In this document: positions 48,600 through 57,200 of the stretch, one piece after another | How positions within the stretch are numbered: the stretch's first letter is position 1 | How the letters are laid out: every line of letters begins with the position of its first letter | NCBI GenBank assembly: GCA_002633005.1 | Contig: NMRA01000862.1 | Location: forward strand, 52,895 to 116,894 | From: Phoronis australis | Taxonomy: Eukaryota; Phoronida; Phoronidae | DNA length: 64,000 bases | Direction: 5' to 3' | Program-made: the position numbers and the translations under genes | Notes under the pieces: generated by a model | Databases searched by the model: none | Seen by the model: only the letters and a program-made list of their open reading frames with translations | Told to the model about the DNA's origin: nothing

Positions 48600-51550
48600 T
48601 TTAGCGGGTTAGCGGGATGGGATGGAAAGGGAAAGGGCAATGAGATATGACAGAGACAGGCGAGGAGGAGGTGGATAAGCGGAGACATAAGGAAATACAC
48701 GTATATCCTGACATGTTCCCTCACCAGTGTTTACTACAAGGAGAGTATCAATTCACTGCCCACAATGATAACTACACCATGACAGAGCACACGTCATATA
48801 AATATGATTGCAATGCGCACATAGCTCACAAAAATACACGGACAACACAAATGGTATTTCCATTCACCAGTTCGATTCTAAGGCAGGCGTGTATGGAACT
48901 GAACGTTAACGCATTGAATTTTTGACACCAGTTGCTATAGCACGATACGGTCTTGAATAGAGAACGAACGTCCTAACTTTACCATATACAAGTACATACC
49001 TCACAAAATAGATATACCGCATCGTGTTACACCGTATCGTCAAGTGGAGTCAGGCTAAAAGCCGAATAGCACTAGAGAAATATATTTTCTGATATACATG
49101 AATTGTAGTCATATTTTGATGAAGTCGTTGTAACCTAATGGAAAATTGTCAGACGAATGTGAAAAATTTCCTTTTTGTACCCGCACACATGAATGATGTC
49201 AGTATTTGAGAGAGAAAATAAAGTGAACCTCATTTACTGACAGACTATTGAGAGATTTCACTCACGTTTACATTATTTGTTCATGCTTAGCAGCTTGTCC
49301 TGTCTGTTTGTTAGGAACAGATAACAACACACTACTTCAGTTGTTCACCAGAGCACCAACATCAAGTCAGTTTGCAGTTTAAAGTAATTGGCTGCTTCTC
49401 TGCAAACATATCGATAAAACAAGGTCGCACATTTTTTCAAGCCACTGCCCTGTTGTTCAACCCTGTGTTCTACAGTTGCCTCCGCCTCTCCTTTTGTTCC
49501 ATTTAAATTACGTCACCTTCGGACCATGACCGGACTAATTACTTACTGACAAAACACATCTTCCAGTAGTGTACAAGTGTCATTAGTAATTGCTGTCTAC
49601 GTCATTTTTTTTCATTGGTTACAGCGTACTGTGCAGTCATTTTTACAAGCTTACAATCTAGTTTAAAGGTCGTGGATAACATTGTGAGCTCGTTGGGACG
49701 CCAAATTCAAGTAATTTACACCATAGGTTAGAGTACAAACAATCGCCATAGGTACGCATCAGGTGAAACTATAATTTGAACATGTTTCTGAGAAGAAGGT
49801 TTAGCATTGGCACACACGACTGGTTATGCCTTGTCGTATATTTCTGTTGTCATGACTCCTTCCCTTTAGACGACATTGTTTACATCATAGATACATGATC
49901 TGTAGGGATTTTACAACTCTCGTTACGTTTAGCATCGCACGTAGAGTCCCACAGCCCAGAATCAAAGTTCAAAACACAGATTACCGACTTGCTGTATCTT
50001 CCAGATGTGCTAATGCCATTGTGTAGAGAAAATCTAAGTATTAAAATCGAATCCGGGACACATAATACTTAGGCGTCATATTCACCAGGAAAAATGTTCT
50101 GTGTCATTCGGAAATAAATCGTCTACTGGTCAAGAGCTGCAGGACGTTTTGATGTCAACTGTGTGCAAACATTGCACATTTATCAGAACAAAACATTGCA
50201 TACCCAACACACTAATCTATCCCTAATCAGATAGCATTATATCATTCGTTGTATTACAAGAGCGTAAAGAACATTTGCAACAAGCCTCGACGGAAACACT
50301 AGGTCAGAAACAACGCATTTAAGACGACGCTGCAAAAGTAAATGATCTACGATTTGACATAAGAACTGACACATTCGATAACGTGATGAAGCAAACAAAT
50401 TAATATCAATAAAACATCCAAGCCTTTAAACAACTTGAGTGTACTGTCTCGGATGTTTTTGTCCCGTTATTCGTTTAACCTCAATATGCATGTTTCGGGA
50501 TTTTGCAATCCTAAGTTCAAAAGCCTCCATTCAAAATGGCAAAGTTTTACCCCAAATTTAAGCCAGGCGTTTATTCGGAAAAGTAACCAATGAAAGAAAA
50601 ATGTGTCACCAATACGACAATGAATCGGAAAACTATGGAACTCCTTGAGGACACATCAAGGTCAGAGGTCATCAATTGCGGCACCAACAAAGAATAAGGA
50701 ACGTGTGTACCAGTAAAACAGTTAGTTAAGTTTATTTTATGAATATGTAAATACATTGCTACAATAAGTTTTTTCTTGTTACTCAACAAGCCTAGCATTT
50801 ATGTAACATTCGCTGACAATGCTTATTTTGACAACAAACTACAAGAGGCAGAAAATGTTGCACGTGGCTCCTCATTTAGGTCCAAGGGCCTACTTTCAGA
50901 TTTCATGTCCTTGACCATTTGAGGTAGCCTGCTTGGTGAAAGATTTGGTAGGATTCCTTACGCTATTTTTATCTGGTTTAGCAAAGACAATGCCAATTCC
51001 CAAGTCTCCAGTGCGGCACAATGCACTACTCGGGAACAAGCTGCACACACATTGCCCAAGCAAGCGATGACAATATGTCAAAACAATTAATTTAGACCAC
51101 CCATGAATATTACTTTGTCGTGTACATAACCTAATATTTCCAAATGGATTGGTCTGATTTGTATGAAGAAAGTGCCATCTTACGTTATACTTGTCAATTT
51201 AGAACTCAGCCATATTTAACCTCTAGGCTAGTTTCCACCAGGGAGCACTCGTTTCTTCCCCTCATCTCCTTGGCAGTGCAATTACGCATGAGGCAGGTAA
51301 TCCCGATTTCTCATGAGCTTTGCTCTCAAACGGCCCATATAACACGACATTGACCTATGTATCGGTCCGTGTTGTATTTCAATGCACTTTGGGACAAAAC
51401 CAAACAAGATATTGGATTCAAAGTTAAATGATTCTACAACAAGAACGCAAGATTCTTCGTTCCCCCTACATATCCTTCTGGAACAAAAGTTTACGCAGAT
51501 CTCGTAGGACATTGAAAATCCATTGAAGTCTTAATATTTTAATGTTTCAG
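48071..51550. other. Intron with GA tract and first array segment
   Basis: A long GA-rich tract lies at 48441-48597. A fragment related to the 32.5-35.6 kb TIR element lies near 50565-50590 (GGCGTTTATTCGGAAAAG). From about 50790 the sequence is the first, most diverged copy of the intron that recurs in the EGF array. No relic EGF exon is present in this first copy. From 48650 to 50560 I see nothing specific. Confidence 0.6.
48441..48597. repeat. GA-rich microsatellite tract
   Basis: GA repeats with interspersed CG and ACTGAGAG interruptions, ending in about 30 uninterrupted GA units. It yields a Ser-Leu open frame on the minus strand, which is not a gene. Confidence 0.95.
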
Positions 51551-51673
51551 ACAAAGATGAGTGTACAGATGGATCAGCAAAGTGTGATGCAAACGCTGTG
51601 TGTACTAACACGCAAGGATCCTTCAGATGTGATTGTAAGACTGGTTATTCAGGAGATGGGAAAACTTGCACAG
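51551..51673 (+). CDS. Calcium-binding EGF exon 2, array copy A
   Basis: The 123-nt exon (41 codons, phase 1-1) lies between TGTTTCAG and GTTTGT. It encodes one EGF module: DKDEC, AKC, AVC, FRC, DC and TC provide six cysteines, with DKDEC and [12 protein letters not shown] as the calcium-binding and Asn-hydroxylation signatures. It ends [11 protein letters not shown]. Its protein sequence is identical to the copy at 53983, while its flanking intron is the most diverged of the array, which could mean gene conversion or selection on the exon. Confidence 0.93.
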
Positions 51674-52014
51674 GTTTGTCAGTACAACATCAACGTCATA
51701 ATATTGAGTTGCTTTCAATGTTAATGTCATTCCTTATACTGCAAAATATACATTTATGAGTATGTAAAGCCATGCATTTATGTAACACTCACTCACAAGG
51801 TTTCTTTTGAGAACAGACTACAACCGGCAAAAAATGCTGTATAAGGCTCCTGATATAAGGTCAGCATTCGGACCACACAGTACTTGCCCTAGGCCATTTG
51901 AGGTGGCCTTCACGGGCAATGTTTCCGAACGATCACTTACGCTATTTTTATCTGATTTAGCCAAGACAATGCCAATTCTCAAGTCTCCCGTGCGACACAC
52001 TGCACTACTCGGGA

Positions 52015-52363
52015 TTTTCTATTTAACATTTTGCTTCGACTAGCTAAACAGTACATTTACAAGGAGAGATGTCACAAAAATATACCAATTTTTCACAAGT
52101 TCGTTACAAAAACTTATGAGTACTATAATGCTGAAAAATTAATGGCATATAAAAACTTTCTGTATCACAGCTTCTATGCGAAATGGTAAAATTTTATTGT
52201 TCACGTTAACTACACGTACATGTAGAAGATATTTTCTTGAAACAAGATACGAGAATGCTCTTCCTGAGGTCTGCATGCGTGAATGAATGATGTACTTATT
52301 TGTTTATATGTTAATGTAATTGTTTGTAAATGTTAATAAATACATAAAAGAGAAACAAAAAAA
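52015..52363 (+). mobile_element. Retroposon-like replacement in array intron
   Basis: Array unit B departs from the other units after CTACTCGGGA (52014) and rejoins them at GATTCATCG (52364). The 349 bases in between are unrelated to the roughly 405 bases found at this place in the next unit. The stretch ends AATAAA (52335-52340), then a short A-rich end of seven A, like the 3' end of a polyadenylated retrocopy. I do not recognise its family. It arose either by insertion with deletion or by a patch of recombination. Confidence 0.55.
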
Positions 52364-52461
52364 GATTCATCGTTTCTCTTACATGTCGCTCGGAACACAA
52401 CTTTACGCAGATCTCGGAGGACATTAAAAATCCGTTGAGTATCTCATTTTTAAGGTTTCAG

Positions 52462-52552
52462 ACAATAACGAATGTACAGATGGAACAGCAAACTGTCATC
52501 CAAACGCTTAGTATACTAAAACGCAAGGACCCTTCACGTGTGACCTATGTAT
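52462..52552 (+). pseudogene. Broken EGF exon, array relic 1
   Basis: After an intact GGTTTCAG acceptor the frame reads DNNECTDGTANCHPNA, then TAG where the intact exons have Val or Ser before Cys. It resumes with TKTQGPFTCDLC and then runs straight into CTATGTATCGGTCCGT, which in the first array unit is plain intron sequence. The last EGF loop and the original donor are thus lost, as expected after a deletion joining the exon to the next intron. If spliced in, it would end the protein early. Confidence 0.85.
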
Positions 52553-52738
52553 CGGTCCGTATTCTATTTCAATGCACTTTGGGACGAAAGCGGACAAGAT
52601 ATTGAATTCCAAGTTAGGTGATTCTGCAACAAGAACGCAATATTCTTCGTTCCCCCTACTTGTCCTTCTAGAATAAAAGTTTACGCAGTTCTCGTAGGAC
52701 ATTGCAAATCCATTGAAGCCTAATTTTTAATGTTTCAG

Positions 52739-52861
52739 ACAAAGATGAGTGTACAGATGGATCAGCAAAATGTCATGCAAACGCTTCGTGTACTAACAAG
52801 CAAGGATCCTTCAGATGTGATTGTAAGACTGGTTATTCAGGAGATGGGAAAACTTGTACAG
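52739..52861 (+). CDS. Calcium-binding EGF exon 3, array copy B
   Basis: The 123-nt exon (41 codons, phase 1-1) between TGTTTCAG and GTTTGT encodes [18 protein letters not shown] and the rest of an EGF module with six cysteines, calcium-binding and hydroxylation motifs. It differs from copy A by Asp to His, Val to Ser and Thr to Lys. The codons for Ala-Ser-Cys here (GCTTCGTGT) are one or two changes from the GCTTAGTAT of the broken exons, so this copy shares features with the ancestor of the relics. Confidence 0.93.
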
Positions 52862-53705
52862 GTTTGTCAATACAGCTTCAGCATCGTAATCTAGATTTGG
52901 TTTAAATGTTAATGTCATTCCTTATACTACAAGTTATACATTTATGAATATGTAAATCCATGCATTTGTGTAACACTCACTGACAAGGTTTCTTTTGAGA
53001 ACAAACTACAAGCGGCAGAAAATGCTGCATAAGGCTCCTGATATAAGGCCAGCCTTCAGACCACACAGTACATGCCCTGGGCCATTTGAGGTGGCCTTCA
53101 TGGGCAATGTTTCTGAATGATCATTTACGCTATTTTTATCTCATTTAGCAAAGACAATGCCAATTCTCAAGTCTCCCGTGCGACACAATGCACTTATCGG
53201 GAACACACACACATTGTCCAAGCAGGGGGTGACAAAGTTTCAAAACAATTTATTCGAGCCACGCAAGAATATGGATTTGTCGTTCTACATAACCTAATAT
53301 TGCCATATGGATTGCCCTGTTTTGTATGTAAAAACTGTCGTCTTCATACATGTCAATGAGAACTCATCACTCAATCGCACTTAACGTTTTGGCTATTTTC
53401 CACCAAGGAGCTAAACGTTTTCTCCACTCGCCTTCTTGGCGATGCAGTTACACACAAGGCAGGTAATTTTGGATCTCAAAATATGTTTTTCTCTCAAACG
53501 GTCCATAAAACACGACATTGCTTTCTGTATCGGTCCGTATGCACTTTGGAGCGAAAGACAACAAGATAATGAATTTCAAGTTGCGTGATTTTGCAACAAG
53601 GAATCAAGATTCATCGTTTCTCTTACATGTTGCTCGGAACACAACTTTACACAGATGTCGGAGGACATTACAAATCCGTTGAGTGTATCATTTTCAAGGT
53701 TTCAG

Positions 53706-53796
53706 ACAATAACGAGTGTACAGATGGATCAGCAAACTGTCATCCAAACGCGTAGTGTACTAACACGCAAGGATCCTTCACGTGTGACCTATGTAT
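53706..53796 (+). pseudogene. Broken EGF exon, array relic 2
   Basis: It has the same structure as the relic at 52462: intact TTTCAG acceptor, DNNECTDGSANCHPNA, an in-frame TAG, then [13 protein letters not shown] and fusion to the CTATGTATCGG intron phrase. The codon after the stop is TGT as in intact exons, so this copy is slightly less decayed than the other two. It lies 1244 bases after relic 1. Confidence 0.85.
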
Positions 53797-53982
53797 CGGT
53801 CCGTATTGTATTTCAATGCACTTTGGGACGAAATCAGACAAGATATTGAATTCCAAGTTAGGTGATTCTGCAACAAGAACGCAAGATTCTTCGTTCCCAC
53901 TATATGTCCTTCTTGAACAAAAGTTTACGCAGTTCTCGTAGGACATTGCAAATCCATTGAAGTCTAATTCTTAATGTTTCAG

Positions 53983-54105
53983 ACAAAGATGAGTGTACAG
54001 ATGGATCAGCAAAGTGTGATGCAAACGCTGTGTGTACTAACACGCAAGGATCCTTCAGATGTGATTGTAAGACTGGTTATTCAGGAGATGGGAAAACTTG
54101 TACAG
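53983..54105 (+). CDS. Calcium-binding EGF exon 4, array copy C
   Basis: The 123-nt exon (41 codons, phase 1-1) encodes an EGF module identical in protein to copy A ([33 protein letters not shown]). The donor reads GTTAGT where the other copies have GTTTGT, a better match to the animal donor consensus. The downstream intron is almost the same as that after copy B for about 450 bases. Confidence 0.93.
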
Positions 54106-54956
54106 GTTAGTCAATACAGCTTCAGCGTCATAATCTAGATTTGGTTTAAATATTAATGTCATTCCTTATACTGCAAGTTATACATTTATGAATATGTAAA
54201 TCCATGCATTTGTGTAACACTCACTGACAAGGTTTCTTTTGAGAACAAACTACAAGCGGCAGAAAATGCTGCATAAGGCTCCTGATATAAGGCCAGCCTT
54301 CAGACCACACAGTACATGCCCTGGGCCATTTGAGGTGGCCTTCATGGGCAATGTTTCTGAATGATCATTTACGCTATTTTTATCTCATTTAGCAAAGACA
54401 ATGCCAATTTTCAAGTCTCCCGTGCGACACAATGCACTTCTCGGGAACACACACACACATTGTCCAAGCAGGGGGTGACAAAGTTTCAAAACAATGTATT
54501 CGAACCACGCAAGAATATGGATTTGTCGTTCTACATAACCTAATATTGCCATATGGATTGCCCTGTTTTGTATGTAAAAACTGTCGTCTTCATACATGTC
54601 AATGAGAACTCATCACTCAATCGCACTTAACATTTTGGCTATTTTCCACCAAGGAGCTAAACGTTTTCTCCAATCGCCTTCTTGGCGATGCAGTTACACA
54701 CAAGGCAGGTTATTTTGGATCTCAAAATAATTTTTTCCTCAAACAGTCCATACAACACGACATTGCTTTCTGTATCGGTCCGTATGCACTTTGGAGCGAA
54801 AGACAACAAGATGCTGAATTTCAAGTTGCGTGATTTTGCAACAAGGAACCAAGATTCATCGTTTCACTTACATGTCGCTCGGAATACAACTTTACGCAAA
54901 TGTCGGAGGACATTAGAAATCCGTTGAGTGTATCATTTTTACATGTAAGGTTTCAG

Positions 54957-55047
54957 ACAATAACCAGTGTACAGATGGGTCAGCAAACTGTCATCCAAAC
55001 GCTTAGTATACTAACACGCAAGGATCCTTTACGTGTGACCTATGTAT
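54957..55047 (+). pseudogene. Broken EGF exon, array relic 3
   Basis: It has the same TAG, missing third loop and fusion to CTATGTATCGG as the other two relics, after an intact TTTCAG acceptor. Glu of the calcium-binding DxxEC motif is changed to Gln (DNNQC), a further sign of relaxed constraint. It lies 1251 bases after relic 2. Confidence 0.85.
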
Positions 55048-55234
55048 CGGTCTGTATTGTATTTCAATGCACTTTGGAACGAAAGCGAACAAGATATTGA
55101 ATTCCAAGTTAGGTGATTCTGCAACAAGAACGCAAGATTCTTCGTTCCCCCTACATGTCCTTCTGGAACAAATGTTTACGCAGTTCTCGTAGGACATTGA
55201 AAATCCATTGAAGTCTAATTTTTTAATGTTTCAG

Positions 55235-55357
55235 ACAAAGATGAGTGTACAGATGGATCAGCAAAATGTCATGCAAACGCTGTGTGTACTAACACGCAAG
55301 GATCCTTCAGATGTGATTGTAACACTGGTTATTCAGGAGATGGGAAAACTTGTACAG
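55235..55357 (+). CDS. Calcium-binding EGF exon 5, array copy D
   Basis: The 123-nt exon (41 codons, phase 1-1) between TGTTTCAG and GTTTGT encodes [25 protein letters not shown] and [11 protein letters not shown]. It differs from copy C by Asp to His and Lys to Asn. The first 70 or so bases of the following intron resemble those after copy A more than those after B and C, which marks the downstream edge of the amplified unit. Confidence 0.93.
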
Positions 55358-56066
55358 GTTTGTCAATACAGCTTCAACGTCATCATCTCGAGTTGCTTTA
55401 AACGTCAATGCTATTCCTTATACGGCACAATGTACTTCATTTGAAAATTATTCTAAAAAACTACAGTCATGTATGATTTTGTGTTCTTTTCTAGCGTGAT
55501 TCAATAGCCCGAGCGCTTGTCTCATTTGGTCTAGAGGGTGTAGCGATATTCGTGCAAATGAGTCCTAAGCACCGGGAAAGACATTAAACATCCTCATACA
55601 AAAAACGTCTACCTTATTCCAACTTGCAACATTACGATGCTTTCTTTAAATTCAAAACGAGGGAAGATCCGGGGTCTTCTCGGGGCATATACTATTCATT
55701 GATACTTTAATACTATTTTACTATGACTGCGTTCCGTAAACTCAAGACACTACTGGCGAGGCAATTACTTACGGCGAAAAAGTCCTCTTAGCAACGTAAA
55801 CAGAGAACGTTGTTCCACCTCGCTCGTCGTTATGTGCATTTCGTCTAGTGGTGAGGCTAGCAGTCTTTCTTAATCCATTTGAAACAACTACTACATTGCT
55901 AAGTCTCTTGCAACGTCATTATTTCTGTTATGTTTCAGGAGACATCTTTGTTTTCAGTTTTTTAATACCCAGAGTCAATGAAGCATGTATCATCATACCA
56001 CACAAGTGTCAAACGAAAATACAGTTTCTGTTGTAAAGCTCGTTATAAACTTATTTAATGTTGTAG
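55358..56066. other. Intron after the EGF array
   Basis: The array similarity fades by about 55440. The rest of this intron is unique sequence with no feature I can name. Confidence 0.55.
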
Positions 56067-56189
56067 ACATAGATGAATGCACAACTGGGACTGCTAGCTG
56101 CCATAAAAACGCCAACTGCTTAAACACGGATGGATCCTACAGTTGTCGTTGCAAAAATGGATATTCCGGAGATGGAAAAAATTGTCAAG
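56067..56189 (+). CDS. Calcium-binding EGF exon 6, last exon seen
   Basis: The 123-nt exon (41 codons, phase 1-1) follows TGTTGTAG and precedes GTTTGT. It encodes [30 protein letters not shown] and [11 protein letters not shown], a complete calcium-binding EGF module with six cysteines and the Asn-hydroxylation motif. It is related to the array copies but outside the array. Its phase 1 end shows that the gene continues. A second copy of its last 26 bases and the following intron occurs after the N at 56513. Confidence 0.92.
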
Positions 56190-56378
56190 GTTTGTACTTA
56201 CATGTAAACATGGCGGTATCTGCCAGCGTTGTCGTCAGCTAGGAGTCCATCTTCATCGTGGGTTTCGACCAAGGAGTGTAGTAGTATAGGAGAGTTCACT
56301 TGTGAGTTCGCTGTTACCGCTACTACTAGCGCCGCCAAGTGGTGAACAAGCTACGGTCAACCAGGAAGCGCCAAAACA

Positions 56379-56476
56379 ATGGGGACGGACGCATTTTGCA
56401 GTGCGATAAATTGCATGAATTGATCCACGAAAACCCCACACGTGTCATTTTGTAGGTTTCCTAAGGATCCAGAAAG
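56379..56476 (+). pseudogene. THAP-domain first exon with an in-frame stop
   Basis: From ATG at 56379 the frame reads MGTDAFCSAINCMN, then TGA, then STKTPHVSFCRFPKDPE and a GTAAGG donor. This is the N-terminal half of a THAP zinc finger: C-x4-C, a variable loop, then V-S-F-x-R-F-P-K-D-P. The TGA sits where Arg is common in this loop, consistent with a CGA to TGA change. The second half (W and C-x2-H) is not found nearby because the sequence breaks at the N. It is either the start of a dead THAP transposon or host gene, or an allele with a stop. It lies in the intron after the last EGF exon, same strand. Confidence 0.7.
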
Positions 56477-56512
56477 GTAAGGATTATCTGTTATTCAATA
56501 ATATGATACATT

Positions 56513-56622
56513 NTTCCGGAGATGGAAAAAATTGTCAAGGTTTGTACTTACATGTAAACATGGCGGTATCGGCCAGCGTTGTCGTCAGCTAGGAGTCCAT
56601 CTTCATCGTGGGTTTCGACCTT
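56513..56622. other. N followed by duplicated exon end, likely assembly artefact
   Basis: Immediately after one N, about 109 bases repeat 56163-56271: the last 26 coding bases of EGF exon 6, its donor and the intron up to GGGTTTCGACC, with one substitution seen. After that the two copies diverge, the first into the THAP exon, the second into unrelated sequence and LINE debris. This is what an unresolved overlap between two haplotypes or contigs looks like. It should not be read as a further exon; its 5' part and acceptor are missing. Confidence 0.7.
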
Positions 56623-56739
56623 GACCTAGCATGCGCGCACCGAGCCTTCAATATGGGGGGCTCAGATTCCTGACCTTGTGCACCATTTGGTAAGAAAAAA
56701 GCGGCCGGACTAAAACAAAAAGAGAAAACGGGGACCCCT

Positions 56740-57200
56740 GTGAATTACGCGTTTGTGCTTGTTTAGTGGACTTTTGTGTCATATTCTCTGAATTTTTGTT
56801 TCTCAGGGGCGGTCTTTCTTGCCCACTTCGCCAAATGCGTAGCTCCTTCGGGCCCCCCGAGCCCCCCCCCCCATACCCAGTAGCTTCGTCATCAGTCACA
56901 CGCATACATGTAAACCCTCGACATCCAACTTCTATGGGAAGACAGAAGCATTTCCATCCATTTGTTGCACATTGCATGCCTAGAATCCTCTCTGATGGTA
57001 GGTCTCTGAAGGCTGACCAGACCTCCAGCCGACGCTGGGGTTGCCATTTTTCTCGCGTTGTAACCACAACCACACGGTTGCTTCCTCCGCCGCTCTTATT
57101 GCAGACCTGAACATATCAGCTCGACCTCTTGATGAAATACTCAGTAGCTTCGTTATCAGTCACATCAGGAAGAGATAACCAGGAAGGGACAACTAATTTA
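56740..57200 (-). mobile_element. RLE-type LINE 3' end
   Basis: Read on the minus strand, about 57060-56880 gives NGWKCFCLPIEVGCRGF, the conserved C-terminal signature of the restriction-like endonuclease domain in R2-superclade LINEs. Frame-shifted LINE-like sequence lies before it. The 3' untranslated part with CATTTGGCGAAGTGGGCAAG follows to about 56750. A further small LINE piece (CAGTAGCTTCGTTATCAGTC) lies at 57141-57200. It is truncated and dead. Confidence 0.7.

Larger units (their letters stand above)
50790..55440 (+). repeat. Tandem array of EGF-exon units, about 1.25 kb each
   Basis: The same intron and exon order recurs: a GTAACACTCACTGACAAGG-type start, a CTATTTTTATCT...TTTAGC phrase, a CCAATTCTCAAGTCTCCCGT phrase, a CGACATTG...TATCGGTCCGT phrase and an EGF exon. 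Intact EGF exons start at 51551, 52739, 53983 and 55235 (spacing 1188, 1244 and 1252). Broken EGF exons start at 52462, 53706 and 54957 (spacing 1244 and 1251). The last two full units are nearly identical, the first copy is the most diverged, and the second has a 349-bp replacement at 52015-52363. The pattern is that of recent unequal crossing-over within one gene. Confidence 0.9.
3351..56189 (+). other. Multi-exon sushi/EGF gene, open at both ends
   Basis: Fifteen exons on the + strand form one reading frame: nine sushi (CCP) modules followed by six EGF modules, 2649 nt or 883 codons in total. Every exon starts after AG, ends before GT, has a length divisible by three and splits its first and last codons in phase 1, so joining neighbours never shifts frame. 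Sushi and calcium-binding EGF modules occur in secreted or membrane-anchored proteins that work in adhesion, matrix or complement-like recognition; SVEP1, fibulin-like and CUB/sushi proteins combine them. I see no initiator exon, signal peptide, membrane segment or stop codon, so exons are missing upstream of 3351 and downstream of 56189. The intron model is inferred from splice motifs and frame only; an EST or RNA-seq track would settle it. Joining all 15 exons in one transcript is likely but not proven. Confidence 0.85.

Noticed and set aside
48301-48724. 124-codon Ser/Leu-rich open frame on the minus strand
   Set aside because: It is a translation of the GA microsatellite.
56514-56540. A seventh EGF exon after the N
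   Set aside because: Only the last 26 coding bases are present and they duplicate the end of the exon at 56067; it is best explained as an assembly overlap.
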